A DNA stretch of 64,000 nucleotides from Niabella yanshanensis (GCF_034424215.1 NZ_CP139960.1:4464001-4528000); one strand, 5' to 3'; positions 54,020 to 63,989 are shown, numbered from the stretch's first letter. The notes: generated from the letters alone by a model not told the origin. Made by a program: numbers and translations.

Positions 54020-54580
54020 ATGCTAATGGAGCTTCAAACCCTGCAGAAACTTAAGGACGGAAATCATCGTGTATTTACTGATTTGTACGAGCGCTTTTAT
54101 CAAAAAGTGTTTGGTTATTTTATGCAAAAAGCACGGCTCGAAGATGTGGCGCAAGACCTTACCCAACAAACTTTCATCAAGTTATGGCAGTACCGGTCTT
54201 CAATAGATCTTGATCTTTCGATAGATCAGCAGCTGTTTCAAAAAGCAAGGCAAGTGCATATCGACTGGTTGAGGAAAGAAGCCGTTTACCGGAAGCATAT
54301 TGTTGAAACGCACACCGAAACGGAACGTGAGTATCGGCTCAACTCATCGATCGAACCTGTTGTAGGATTAAAGCAAAGCTTAACTGTTGCCATCAATAGT
54401 CTTCCCGAAAAACGTAAAGAAGCTTTTGAACTCAAACATGTCTATGGCTTGTCGTACAAGGAAATCGCAGCCATAATGGATGTTTCCGTAAAGACAGTTG
54501 ATAATCACTTGTTAAAGGCAACCTCTCAACTGCGTAAGTATTTCGGACTGCTCATATGGTTTATTGCTAGCGAGATTTAA
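54020..54580 (+). CDS. ECF-type RNA polymerase sigma factor
   Basis: The 186-residue sigma-70 family member contains region 2 (DLTQQTFIKLWQYR, about 48-61) and region 4 (LPEKRKEAFELKHVYGLSYKEIAAIMDVSVKTVDNHLLKA, about 130-170). It lies 82 bases before a FecR anti-sigma gene, which precedes a SusC/SusD pair. This is the standard layout in which the outer-membrane receptor signals through FecR to release the sigma factor. It should transcribe the SusCD locus. An ATG at 54026 is an alternative start. Confidence 0.92.
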   Translation: MLMELQTLQKLKDGNHRVFTDLYERFYQKVFGYFMQKARLEDVAQDLTQQTFIKLWQYRSSIDLDLSIDQQLFQKARQVHIDWLRKEAVYRKHIVETHTETEREYRLNSSIEPVVGLKQSLTVAINSLPEKRKEAFELKHVYGLSYKEIAAIMDVSVKTVDNHLLKATSQLRKYFGLLIWFIASEI

Positions 54581-54662
54581 TAAACACAATTTTCATTTTA
54601 TTTTTATTCAGGATAGGGGAAACTCTAAACTAACACGTACTACTTATTAGTTAAGGAACTCA

Positions 54663-56087
54663 ATGCACCGAAAACAGCTTATAAAAAAATTTTTGAGGAA
54701 CGAGTGTTCTGCGGAAGAAGCTGAGCTGGTGATGCGGTATCTGCAAGAGGAGCCCTCCTTACTGGATGAAATGGCGGGACAGCATGAGTGGGATAAAGTG
54801 CCTGAACACCGGTTGATAAATCCTGATGTAGACAATGCCATGCGTCGTAAGGTGAAGGCAGAAACATCAGTCACGCCGGTTCGTCGAATAATGGCCATAG
54901 TTGCAGCAGCCTGTTTGGCCGGAATTATTTTATTAGGCTACTTCATGAGATTGAACAATCATGAAAAGCGGCCGGTTGCAGTTGCCGGGGATAAACTGGA
55001 AGAGCTGGTAAATACAACATCCGCCATTCAAAAGTATTTGCTTTCCGATGGGTCAGTGGTTGATTTGTATCCGGGGGCGGCTATCAATTTCGAAAAAGAA
55101 TTTAAGAGCAATCGGCATATCTATCTGAAAGGCAAAGCCGGTTTTGATGTGATGAAAAATAAGCAAAAGCCTTTTGTGGTGTATGCTTCTGATATTACCA
55201 CTACGGCCTTAGGTACTTATTTTACAGTATCTGAATTGGATAACAGAACTGTTGAAGTGCAATTGTTCGAAGGGAAAGTTGCCGTCAAATCCGTATCACC
55301 TGATATTAAAATGGATGATGTGTATCTGACGCCGGGAAATCAATGCCGCATCAACCTTCAAACATCAGTTGTATCAGTGACACTCATTCCGGTCCTGAAA
55401 TCCACTCAGCCCACTTTACCTATAACACCCACCTTAAAGCCGGAGATTACAGTAAAGGAAAAAGCTGTACCGACAATGGATTTTGTGAAAGCCCCGGTGA
55501 GTGAGGTTTTCAGCCAACTGGAGCAAATATATGGGGTTGCAATTGACTATAACGATACCGGGATAGAGGGGGCTTATTTTACAGGCCTATTCAAGCCAGG
55601 CAGTTCAATAAATACTGTGTTGGATATTGTATGCGCCATGAACGGCCTTAGCTGGCAAAGAATAAATGATACCATACGGGTTGAGAAAAGTAAAGCGGGA
55701 GAAACTGTAGAAGTAGATGCAAAGCGGCAATTGACCAGAAGTACTTTAACCCAGATCGCAAAGAATGATAATAGTATATTGCTACCACAGGCCAGGGACA
55801 TTGAGGTAACTGCAATGGCTCCGGAAATAATAAAGCCGACAACCTATTACGTACAGGAAGATGGAACAATCCTGTTTAATAAGACACGGTTGGCAGATGC
55901 ATTAGAAATACTACAGAAAATAAAGTCTTCTAAAATATATTTCTTCAACAACGAAATTGAGCATGTCTACATTACAGGTTCGGTAGATCATAATAGCTCT
56001 TTAGAACAAGCCTTAACTGCAATATGCGCTATGAATGGCCTTCGTTTGGATATCGAGAAAGAGCAGTTTATAATTCGCAGGAACTAA
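54663..56087 (+). CDS. FecR anti-sigma factor with two C-terminal STN-like domains
   Basis: The 474 residues start with a cytoplasmic anti-sigma segment (about 1-80) and one membrane helix (about 78-97, AIVAAACLAGIILLGYFM). A periplasmic FecR domain follows (about 115-225, LSDGSVVDLYPGAAI). Next comes a DUF4974/STN-like domain (about 272-342, FVKAPVSEVFSQLEQIYGV). The protein does not end there. A second STN-like domain (about 405-474, RLADALEILQKI, then LTAICAMNGLRLDIEKEQFIIRR) follows after a linker. Both share the CAMNGL motif. The adjacent SusC lacks its usual STN domain. Confidence 0.88.
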   Translation: MHRKQLIKKFLRNECSAEEAELVMRYLQEEPSLLDEMAGQHEWDKVPEHRLINPDVDNAMRRKVKAETSVTPVRRIMAIVAAACLAGIILLGYFMRLNNHEKRPVAVAGDKLEELVNTTSAIQKYLLSDGSVVDLYPGAAINFEKEFKSNRHIYLKGKAGFDVMKNKQKPFVVYASDITTTALGTYFTVSELDNRTVEVQLFEGKVAVKSVSPDIKMDDVYLTPGNQCRINLQTSVVSVTLIPVLKSTQPTLPITPTLKPEITVKEKAVPTMDFVKAPVSEVFSQLEQIYGVAIDYNDTGIEGAYFTGLFKPGSSINTVLDIVCAMNGLSWQRINDTIRVEKSKAGETVEVDAKRQLTRSTLTQIAKNDNSILLPQARDIEVTAMAPEIIKPTTYYVQEDGTILFNKTRLADALEILQKIKSSKIYFFNNEIEHVYITGSVDHNSSLEQALTAICAMNGLRLDIEKEQFIIRRN

Positions 56088-56112
56088 TTCCACCGATTAA
56101 AAATAAAATAGA

Positions 56113-59100
56113 ATGAGTCAACGAAAACGTATTTGCCGTTTAGGCATAGCTGTTTTATCTTTTCTTTTCTCGCTAAAGGCTGTTGCGCAGGAGCCGGTAA
56201 TAGTAACCGGTACTGTTTATGACGAACAGTCGAAGCCAGTAGAACTTGCTACGGTAATTGCTATCAATAAGGTTGATACAACTGTCCGTTATATCACATC
56301 CACTAATGAAGCAGGCATCTTTCGCTTCAATCAACTGATGCCAAACAGTACCTATCATTTCAGGGTGTCGCATGTAGGGTTTCAACAGCATGCTATTAAT
56401 GATTTTGAAATCAAAGCAGGCGAGAGCAACTCGCTTTTTATCAAACTTGTATCTTCTGTAAATGCACCACTGGACGAAGTAATTGTAGTGGGTTATGGTA
56501 CGCAAAAAAAGGTAACGCTCACAGGTGCTGTAACCCAGGTAAACGGAGATGATTTCAGGGACAGGCCCGCTACCAATATCTCTTCCATGTTGCAAGGAGC
56601 AATTCCCAACTTAAATATCAGGTTTGGTGGTGGCGCGCCAGGTACCATGGGCACCCTTAATGTTCGGGGAGCCACATCTTTCAGTGGCAATAATCCAACG
56701 AACGGAGGACCTTTGGTTTTGATTGATGGAACACCAGGAACCCTTGATCGCTTATCGCCTGAAGAAGTACAAAGCATTACAGTGTTAAAGGATGCTGCCT
56801 CTGCGGCGGTATATGGCGCCCGGGGAGGCTTTGGAGTGATCCTGGTTACAACTAAATCAGGTGCCTCGGGTAAGTTTTCTATGCGCTACAATAATATTTT
56901 CGGGAACGCTACCCCTACTGTAAGAACCGATTTTATGACCAGTGGCTACGAGTGGATGAAGTTGAATGATGCAGCTTTGGCCCATGTGGGCGGGTACTCA
57001 GGTTACACCGAGCAGGATTATGCGGAATTGTATGCCAGAAGAAACGATGTAACCGAAGATCCGTCACGCCCCTGGGTAACGGTTCAAAACCGTAACGGGA
57101 AAGATCAGTATGTGTACTATGGTAATTACGATTGGTGGGATGCTATGTTCACCAAATGGCAACCCTACCAGAACCATAATCTCAACATCACCGGGGGCTC
57201 AGATAAAGTGACTTTCATGATCAACGGTAATGCCAAATTTATGGACGGCATCATGCGCCTCAATACTGACAAGTATAATACCTATGGACTGAGAACAAAA
57301 GTAGCTGCCAAACTGAATGACTGGATCAAAATATCGCAGAATACCAATTTCTATCACATGAAGTATGATTATTACGGAAGGAACGGCGGCGCCAATGCCA
57401 ATTTCGTACATATTAATGTGCATGCCTCCCCGGCTTATGCGCCCTGGAATCCTGATGGAACCGCAACTTACAGAACCGGTTTAAATAATTATGATATCGC
57501 CGATGGATTGTATAGCATTTTAATTAATGGTAAGTCCCGTGGCGTAGACCGTAAGTATGAATTAACCAGCATATCGGAGGCGGTTATCACACCTTTCAAA
57601 GGGATGACAATTACCGGTAATTTTTCATACAATTTATACACCGATCCAAGCTTTTACAGAGAAGCGCCCTCTACTTATTCGTTGTACCCCGGGGTGGAAG
57701 AGCCGGTACCACGTTTTATTACGGACAGGTTATCAGAAAGCCAGCAATTCAACCAGGTATTGGTGACCAATGTATTTGCGGAATACAACAAGTCTTTTGC
57801 GCGTACCCATAATTTTAAAGTAATGGCCGGCTACAACCAGGAGCATCATAGATCGAAGAGGATTGGTGCTGCCCGTTTTAACCTGACATCACAGGAGTTA
57901 AACGATCTTGATCTTGCAACAGGTGATATGACTACCTCCGGCGGTTCCAGTGCTTTTGCTTTAAAAGGTGCTTTTTACAGGGTTAACTACGATTACAAAG
58001 GAAAATATCTTTTGGAAACGAGCGGACGCTACGATGGTTCATCCAGGTTTCCGAAAAATGATCGCTGGGGCTTCTTCCCGTCTGCTTCAGCAGGATGGCG
58101 GGTAAGCGAAGAAGGTTTCTGGACTGGCTTAAAGCAGGCTGTGAGTGACTTTAAGATCAGGGCCTCTGTTGGCCAACTGGGCAACCAGGCGGTAAGCAGC
58201 CCATATCCCTATGTGTCTACTCTAAACCCTTTTGTGCCTGGTAGCAATGGCTATGTTAATTACATTTTAGATGGTGAACGTATGGTGTATTATAAAGCGC
58301 CGCAACCAGTATCTGCAAGTCTTACCTGGGAGCGCATTACCACCTATAACGGAGGGATTGATCTCGGTTTTTTGCGGAACAGGTTGTTAGTTACTTATGA
58401 TCAGTATGTGAGATATACTTCCGGAATACTGGCTGCAGGCATAAAAATTCCTAACGTGTATGGTGCTACGCAACCTTTAGAGAATGTAGCGGATATCCGT
58501 ACGCAGGGCTTTGAGCTATCGTTAGCCTGGAAGGATCAGTTTGCTGTGGGTGGTAAACCTCTGATGTATACTCTGGGCGCTATGTTAAGTGACAATTATG
58601 CCACGGTTACAAAAGTCAATAATCCTACACGCCAGACTTTTACCATGTATGAGGGGAAACGCATGGGGGAAATATGGGGATACGTTACGGATGGCTATTT
58701 CAGAACGGATGCGGAGGCAAGAACTTACCCTGTTGATCAGCGATGGTTGAATGGGGTGCGTAATGATAATAATATTCCACTTCGTGCAGGAGATCTCAGG
58801 TGGGTTGACCTGAATGGTGATGGTATTATAAACGCAGGAGCCAACACAGTAGACGACCCGGGCGACCAGCGCAGACTAGGTAACTCAACGCCCCGCTATT
58901 CTTATGCATTCAATGGCGGTATCAACTGGAACGGTTTTGACGTTGCAGCTTTTTTTCAAGGCATAGGCAAACTGGATTGGTATCCGGGTAACAATGCAGA
59001 TCGGTTCTGGGGGCCTTACTCGCGTCCTTACTTCAGCTTTATTCCCAAAGATTTTGCGAATGATGTCTATAGCGCCGAAAACCCCAATGCTTATTTTCCC

Positions 59101-59403
59101 AATCTGCTGGCTTATGTAGCTTTGAACGCGAACAATGAATTGCGGGCCACCAATAATAAATACCTGCAGGATCTGGCTTACCTGCGCTTAAGGAATCTGA
59201 CCATCGGGTACCGTATTCCTGAAACCTTTACTAAAAGATACAAGATCCAGTCATTCCGTGTTTTTGCGAGCGGCGAGAACCTGGTTACCTGGACCAAGCT
59301 CCGTACAAAGTATATAGACCCCGAACAGGCAATGGCGAATATCGACGGACGGGTATATCCTTTCACCAAAATTTATTCCTTTGGTATTGATATCACTTTT
59401 TAA
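56113..59403 (+). CDS. SusC/RagA family TonB-linked outer-membrane protein
   Basis: This is a 1096-residue outer-membrane importer. It has a signal peptide (cleavage about 25, AVAQ), a carboxypeptidase-regulatory-like domain (about 30-115), a plug beginning DEVIVVGYGTQKK (about 122, TonB-box region) with GPLVLIDGTPG and VLKDAASAAVYGARGGFGVI, and a long barrel ending SFGIDITF. No STN domain precedes the regulatory-like domain, although the locus is governed by an ECF sigma/FecR pair. It works with the SusD-like lipoprotein encoded nine bases downstream. Confidence 0.93.
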   Translation: MSQRKRICRLGIAVLSFLFSLKAVAQEPVIVTGTVYDEQSKPVELATVIAINKVDTTVRYITSTNEAGIFRFNQLMPNSTYHFRVSHVGFQQHAINDFEIKAGESNSLFIKLVSSVNAPLDEVIVVGYGTQKKVTLTGAVTQVNGDDFRDRPATNISSMLQGAIPNLNIRFGGGAPGTMGTLNVRGATSFSGNNPTNGGPLVLIDGTPGTLDRLSPEEVQSITVLKDAASAAVYGARGGFGVILVTTKSGASGKFSMRYNNIFGNATPTVRTDFMTSGYEWMKLNDAALAHVGGYSGYTEQDYAELYARRNDVTEDPSRPWVTVQNRNGKDQYVYYGNYDWWDAMFTKWQPYQNHNLNITGGSDKVTFMINGNAKFMDGIMRLNTDKYNTYGLRTKVAAKLNDWIKISQNTNFYHMKYDYYGRNGGANANFVHINVHASPAYAPWNPDGTATYRTGLNNYDIADGLYSILINGKSRGVDRKYELTSISEAVITPFKGMTITGNFSYNLYTDPSFYREAPSTYSLYPGVEEPVPRFITDRLSESQQFNQVLVTNVFAEYNKSFARTHNFKVMAGYNQEHHRSKRIGAARFNLTSQELNDLDLATGDMTTSGGSSAFALKGAFYRVNYDYKGKYLLETSGRYDGSSRFPKNDRWGFFPSASAGWRVSEEGFWTGLKQAVSDFKIRASVGQLGNQAVSSPYPYVSTLNPFVPGSNGYVNYILDGERMVYYKAPQPVSASLTWERITTYNGGIDLGFLRNRLLVTYDQYVRYTSGILAAGIKIPNVYGATQPLENVADIRTQGFELSLAWKDQFAVGGKPLMYTLGAMLSDNYATVTKVNNPTRQTFTMYEGKRMGEIWGYVTDGYFRTDAEARTYPVDQRWLNGVRNDNNIPLRAGDLRWVDLNGDGIINAGANTVDDPGDQRRLGNSTPRYSYAFNGGINWNGFDVAAFFQGIGKLDWYPGNNADRFWGPYSRPYFSFIPKDFANDVYSAENPNAYFPNLLAYVALNANNELRATNNKYLQDLAYLRLRNLTIGYRIPETFTKRYKIQSFRVFASGENLVTWTKLRTKYIDPEQAMANIDGRVYPFTKIYSFGIDITF

Positions 59404-59459
59404 TCTATCTGATGATGCAAACAAATACCATGTTCAAAGAACATTTTAAAATTGGAACA

Positions 59460-61214
59460 ATGAGATTTATAAATACTTTAATTGTTGCAGTCGCAATGCT
59501 ATTAATCGCATCTTGCAATAAAGACATCCTGGAGCAATATCCTACAGATTCTGTTTCGCCACAAACCTTCTTTAAAACAGAAAATGACTTAAAAGCCTAT
59601 ACCAATTCTTTTTATACCTATATGCCGGGCGCGGATTATATCTATGGAGAGGACTGCGACAATATCGTGAAATCATCGGTAGGCAGGGAGATCAGTGGCA
59701 CACGTCTCGTTCCAACCACCGATACCAGGTGGGGTTGGGAGCCTTTGAGAAATTTTAATTTTTTCCTTAACAATCAAAATGTGATCAATTTTCCCGATCA
59801 GGTGATCAGGGATAAGTATGTTGGTCTGGCAAGATTTGCAAGAGCTTCTTTTTACTTTGATAAAGTGAAGTCTTACGGCGATGTTCCCTGGTATAGCATG
59901 GTCATTGAAAATACCGATATTAACAGTCTTCAAAAAGCAAGGGATCCAAGGGCTTTGGTAATGGACTCTGTACTGGCTGATATCGATTTTGCTATTGCTC
60001 ATTTAGACCAAACGAAGAGTGTAGAGCGCATTACCAAGTGGACAGCATTGGCCTTAAAATCACGCATCTGCCTGTATGAAGGAACCTGGAGGAAATACCA
60101 TACGGAGTTTAATATTGCAGGTGCCGATAAATTCCTTAATGAATGCGTAAGTGCTTCACAGGAACTAATGAGCTCTGGCATTTACACCCTTTATACCAAA
60201 ACAGATGGTCCATCAGGGAAAGCCTACCAGGATTTGTTCGCGCACTTAAAGTTGGACCCAGTGTCTGACGAGGTGATTATGGGGCGCCGCTTCGATAACA
60301 CCCTGGGTATTCGTCATAACCTACAGTTTTATATCACAGCCAGAACGCAGGGTAAACCCGGTTTGGAAAAGCGATTAGTAAATAGCTACCTGATGGCTGA
60401 TGGTTCAAGGTTTACTGACAAGGCCGGCTACGATACCATGCAGTATTTTACCGAGGTACAGGACCGTGATCCCCGGTTGGCCCAAACGATACGCACTACC
60501 GGGTATCGAAGGGTGGGGGCTACCGCCAATAGCTCTGTAGATTTCAATGCTACCATGACCGGCTACCAACCTATCAAATGGATGAATATTGCGGCTATGG
60601 ATGGGAGTGGTCAATCTTACCAGGATCTTTTATTATACCGCTTCGGCGAAGTGTTACTGAATTATGCGGAGGCGAAAGCCGAATTAAATATCCTCACCCA
60701 GGCCGATATAGATATGTCCATCGGGAGATTGAGAGAGCGTGTGGGCATGCCCGACATGGATATGGCAGCAGCAAATGCGAATCCGGATCCTTACCAGGCC
60801 GCTTTATATAAGAATGTAAGCGGAGCTAACAGGGGAGTGATACTGGAAATACGAAGAGAGCGTCGGATTGAACTGGTCATGGAAAATAATAACCGGTGGG
60901 ATGATCTCATGCGTTGGAAAGAAGGACATTTACTGGCTACACCTTTTAAAGGTATGTATTTCCCCGGAGCGGGCAGGTATGACCTGGATAGGAACGGAAC
61001 TGCAGAACTGGAGATTTATACAGGATCCAGACCTCCTGAAACCGGGCCTTACCAGTTAGCGGTAAGCGAATTGGATAATGCTTCCAGGGGTAATATTATT
61101 ACGAATGTGAACATAACAAAAACCTTCAACGAGAGTAGAGATTATTTATGGCCACTACCTGTTGAAGACCTGACACTGAACACTAATTTGAAACAAAACC
61201 CGGGATGGGAATAG
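59460..61214 (+). CDS. SusD/RagB family substrate-binding lipoprotein
   Basis: The protein is 584 residues from the ATG at 59460 (16 more if 59412 is used). It has a lipoprotein signal ending ASCNKD and the SusD fold: LEQYPTDSVSPQTFFKTENDLKAYTNSFY at the N-terminus, the helical repeat region around GLARFARASFYFDKVKSYGDVPW and the C-terminal IRRERRIELVMENNNRWDDLMRWKEG. It caps the SusC barrel at the cell surface and binds the oligomeric substrate. The start at 59460 gives the tightest lipoprotein signal. The substrate cannot be read from sequence. Confidence 0.92.
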   Translation: MRFINTLIVAVAMLLIASCNKDILEQYPTDSVSPQTFFKTENDLKAYTNSFYTYMPGADYIYGEDCDNIVKSSVGREISGTRLVPTTDTRWGWEPLRNFNFFLNNQNVINFPDQVIRDKYVGLARFARASFYFDKVKSYGDVPWYSMVIENTDINSLQKARDPRALVMDSVLADIDFAIAHLDQTKSVERITKWTALALKSRICLYEGTWRKYHTEFNIAGADKFLNECVSASQELMSSGIYTLYTKTDGPSGKAYQDLFAHLKLDPVSDEVIMGRRFDNTLGIRHNLQFYITARTQGKPGLEKRLVNSYLMADGSRFTDKAGYDTMQYFTEVQDRDPRLAQTIRTTGYRRVGATANSSVDFNATMTGYQPIKWMNIAAMDGSGQSYQDLLLYRFGEVLLNYAEAKAELNILTQADIDMSIGRLRERVGMPDMDMAAANANPDPYQAALYKNVSGANRGVILEIRRERRIELVMENNNRWDDLMRWKEGHLLATPFKGMYFPGAGRYDLDRNGTAELEIYTGSRPPETGPYQLAVSELDNASRGNIITNVNITKTFNESRDYLWPLPVEDLTLNTNLKQNPGWE

Positions 61215-61234
61215 CAAGCTTTAAAATAAATGAT

Positions 61235-62131
61235 ATGCGTACAAACAGATGGACAATTTCCGGCGGCATCCTGCTATTGTTAAGTACTTTGCTGATTTTG
61301 GTAATGGGATGTAATAAAGATCCCTATATGCCTGATGGCGAAGCCACTTATTATGGACAGGGTGACGGCAGGTTTGGTGGTAATAACGAGGAGCAGCCCT
61401 TGCTGGGCTCCATAAAGATAATGACCTATAATATTCATGCGGGTTCGCCTCCTGCTTATCCGGATTCGGTAGATATGCCTGCTATTGCGAAAGCGATTGC
61501 CACGGCAAACCCTGATGTGGTTTTCCTCCAGGAAGTAGATAGAGGCACCAACCGTAACGGGTATACGGGTGATCAGGCCAAAGTGCTGGCTGATTCACTG
61601 AAGATGAATTTTATTTACTATTCAGCAAGGGAATACCTGCGCGGCTTCTACGGCGTTGCTATTCTGAGCAAGTATCCGCTCTACACGGTTCGAAAATACT
61701 TACTTAAGCTGGAGAATGAATCTACTGAACAAAGAGTATTGGGTACCGCTTACATTGATTTGCCTGGCCGGGATTCTGTAATGGCTGCAGTTACCCATTT
61801 GCAGCACAATAGCGCTACTAATCGCCTGCAACAGGCCAATGATATAGCGGGTATTCTTGCTCTAAGCGATGCAAAAGTAGTTTTTGGCGCGGATCTGAAT
61901 GAGCAGGAGAGTGCAACCGGATTCTTTAATGTATTTGACCAGATGCTTACACGTACCTGCATTGGCGGTAACTGTCCGCGAACATTTAATGCGCAGAATC
62001 CTACCTCGGTAATCGATTACCTGGCTTATAGGCCGGCTACTGCCTTTAGCGTTATTACACATAGTGTGGTGGCAGAGCATTATGCTTCTGATCATCTTCC
62101 TGTAATAGCTGAATTGAAATTTCACCGATAA
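61235..62131 (+). CDS. Surface lipoprotein of the endonuclease/exonuclease/phosphatase fold
   Basis: This 298-residue protein has a lipoprotein signal (LILVMGCNKD) and an EEP-superfamily domain. The catalytic set is complete: Asn in MTYNIHAG, Glu in FLQEVDRG, a mid-domain His in THLQHN, Asp/Asn in GADLNEQE and the final SDHLPV. The fold covers DNases, sphingomyelinases and phosphoinositide/inositol phosphatases, all metal-dependent phosphoester hydrolases. Being in a SusCD operon, it probably cleaves a phosphodiester polymer or lipid at the surface before uptake. An ATG at 61205 overlapping susD is the alternative start. Confidence 0.88.
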   Translation: MRTNRWTISGGILLLLSTLLILVMGCNKDPYMPDGEATYYGQGDGRFGGNNEEQPLLGSIKIMTYNIHAGSPPAYPDSVDMPAIAKAIATANPDVVFLQEVDRGTNRNGYTGDQAKVLADSLKMNFIYYSAREYLRGFYGVAILSKYPLYTVRKYLLKLENESTEQRVLGTAYIDLPGRDSVMAAVTHLQHNSATNRLQQANDIAGILALSDAKVVFGADLNEQESATGFFNVFDQMLTRTCIGGNCPRTFNAQNPTSVIDYLAYRPATAFSVITHSVVAEHYASDHLPVIAELKFHR

Positions 62132-62143
62132 AAAAATATTGAC

Positions 62144-63784
62144 ATGAACTATTTACACCTGATCAGATATGCTCTTTTCTTTTGCACAATATTGGGCTTT
62201 GCAACAGGCTGCGGTAAGAAAGAGTGGGTAGAAAAAACGGGCAATGGTCCCGATATAAAAATTGATGCACAATACGCGAATATAGCCCGTGTCAATGTGG
62301 GCGATGTGGTTACGATACCAATTACCGTATCTTCTACAGTGGGCGTTAAACGTTTGTCTTATTACTTTATTAATCAAACCGCTAATGGAACTACTTCTGA
62401 GGCACCGGTTCATGCCGATAATACGGATTATCCGTCTACCTTAACAAAAGAGATACAGTTCACCATACGACCAGCAATGGTTGAACTGGTGGTGGTTTCT
62501 TTTGATAAAAACAATAATAGCTCAGAAGTGCATATTAGAATGTCTGAAATACGCGCGTTACCGGTAATGACATTCAAGGACGGTATTAAATTCCAGGAGA
62601 CGGTTTTTGAGAAAAAGAGGCTGAACGTACAGGGACAAATAACATCCACACATGATCTTTCAAAGATTTCTTACCGGACCATCATTAACGGAGTGCTTTC
62701 TGCCGAGACCGCTATACCATTTACGGATAAGAAATCAACGGCATTTGTCGCAGCACTCGTAGTGCCTAAAGGACTTACTGATGTAATTATTACTGCTGCC
62801 AATATCTATGACGGAAATGTGGTGGATACTTTTAAAGTAGGCCGTGTTGCCGATGACGCGGTAAGCATTGCTCTGGCGGGTATTTCAGGAACTATTCCTT
62901 ATCTCTATGCAGATAGTTTGAATGTATTTAGTGGGCAGGTAAGCTCCGGATCTGATTTAAGCAGTCTTAGTTATGCAATTAAGACCGGTGGGGTATATGG
63001 TGCTGAACAGTCTATCAACTTGGGAACACCTCCGGATGAGTTCAGTTTCACTGTTCCTGTTCAGGGGGCTGTGGGGATGGAAGCCATTCGTATTAGCGGG
63101 CGTAACGCAGGGGGCAAAGAGCAGGTATTGGAATACCCAATAGGGAAGGTCAACCGACGTTTATTGCGGTTTACCAATATCGTGTTGACGACGGAAATAG
63201 GTCCGGGAAAGAATAACTGGTTCTCAGCTTATAAAGCGCCACATGTATTTGATGTGACCAATGCAGCGGCGGCCCAGGAGATGATTGATTTCGGTACCAT
63301 TATATATAACAATGCGTTTAGGTTTGTGCCACCTTTTATATACACTGCCGGTGCAGCTTATCAAACAGCGGCTGCTCCTTATATGGAAGGTTTTACGAAA
63401 GCTACTTATACATTGGTTACTGCCAATCGAAGGAGTGTAACGCCTGCGGCTATGGACAGCCTGCTTTGGGATTCTAACCTGGACAACTTTATTAATGTAA
63501 ATATTAAAGGTCCAGGCCCGGTAGGAGAAAACTATAATGTAAGTACTACCAACAGGCGTGTGAGTGCAGATCCGGTAACCAATACGGGTGTGATCATTGG
63601 TTGGGGCTCCTGGAACCTGGCCACCGGTGCCGTAAATAACCAGGCATTTGGTGTGGTGCTGGTAAAAAGCTATACTACAACCGGGTCGGGCAGGGGTGCG
63701 GTTACTATCGATGTTGTAGTGCCGGCAGAAAACCAGCGGGCAAGGTTTAACCTGGTTTCTATGCTCGGGTATCCAAGTCCGTAA
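62144..63784 (+). CDS. Unknown surface lipoprotein of the SusCD locus
   Basis: This 546-residue protein has a lipoprotein signal (GFATGCGKKE). No family was recognised. The N-terminal 330 residues look like repeated beta-sandwich units (VGDVVTIPITVSSTVGVKRLSYYF, then three related segments near 155, 240 and 275 with a DLSxxSY-type strand), as in SusE/SusF binding proteins. The C-terminal 200 residues (LLRFTNIVLTTEIGPGKNN to FGVVLVKSYTTTGSG) look like a separate beta domain. It is the last gene of the operon and most likely binds the locus substrate. Confidence 0.7.
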   Translation: MNYLHLIRYALFFCTILGFATGCGKKEWVEKTGNGPDIKIDAQYANIARVNVGDVVTIPITVSSTVGVKRLSYYFINQTANGTTSEAPVHADNTDYPSTLTKEIQFTIRPAMVELVVVSFDKNNNSSEVHIRMSEIRALPVMTFKDGIKFQETVFEKKRLNVQGQITSTHDLSKISYRTIINGVLSAETAIPFTDKKSTAFVAALVVPKGLTDVIITAANIYDGNVVDTFKVGRVADDAVSIALAGISGTIPYLYADSLNVFSGQVSSGSDLSSLSYAIKTGGVYGAEQSINLGTPPDEFSFTVPVQGAVGMEAIRISGRNAGGKEQVLEYPIGKVNRRLLRFTNIVLTTEIGPGKNNWFSAYKAPHVFDVTNAAAAQEMIDFGTIIYNNAFRFVPPFIYTAGAAYQTAAAPYMEGFTKATYTLVTANRRSVTPAAMDSLLWDSNLDNFINVNIKGPGPVGENYNVSTTNRRVSADPVTNTGVIIGWGSWNLATGAVNNQAFGVVLVKSYTTTGSGRGAVTIDVVVPAENQRARFNLVSMLGYPSP

Positions 63785-63809
63785 GGGCTACTTATATATA
63801 GTATACTCA

Positions 63810-63836
63810 GGGCTGCACTATAGTGCAGCCCTTTTT
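63810..63836 (+). terminator. Rho-independent terminator of the SusCD operon
   Basis: GGGCTGCACTA pairs perfectly with TAGTGCAGCCC and is followed by TTTTT. It lies 25 bases after the last stop of the operon. Confidence 0.92.
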
Positions 63837-63872
63837 GTATGTAGCTGGTTGGTATTTGACAGCCAGTGTCTA

Positions 63873-63915
63873 ATATCCAGCATCCAATATACAGGCATCC
63901 AGTATCTGGTATTCG
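63873..63915. repeat. Degenerate heptamer tract (6 units)
   Basis: Consecutive units read ATATCCA, GCATCCA, ATATACA, GGCATCCA (one extra base), GTATCTG and GTATTCG. The 7-base period is the same as at 1540 and 8334. It follows the SusCD operon terminator. Confidence 0.55.
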
Positions 63916-63989
63916 AATTTTAATATTCTAATTAGTTGATAATTAGATAGTAACGGTATATTATCGTATTTTTCGAATATTTTTTTAAA

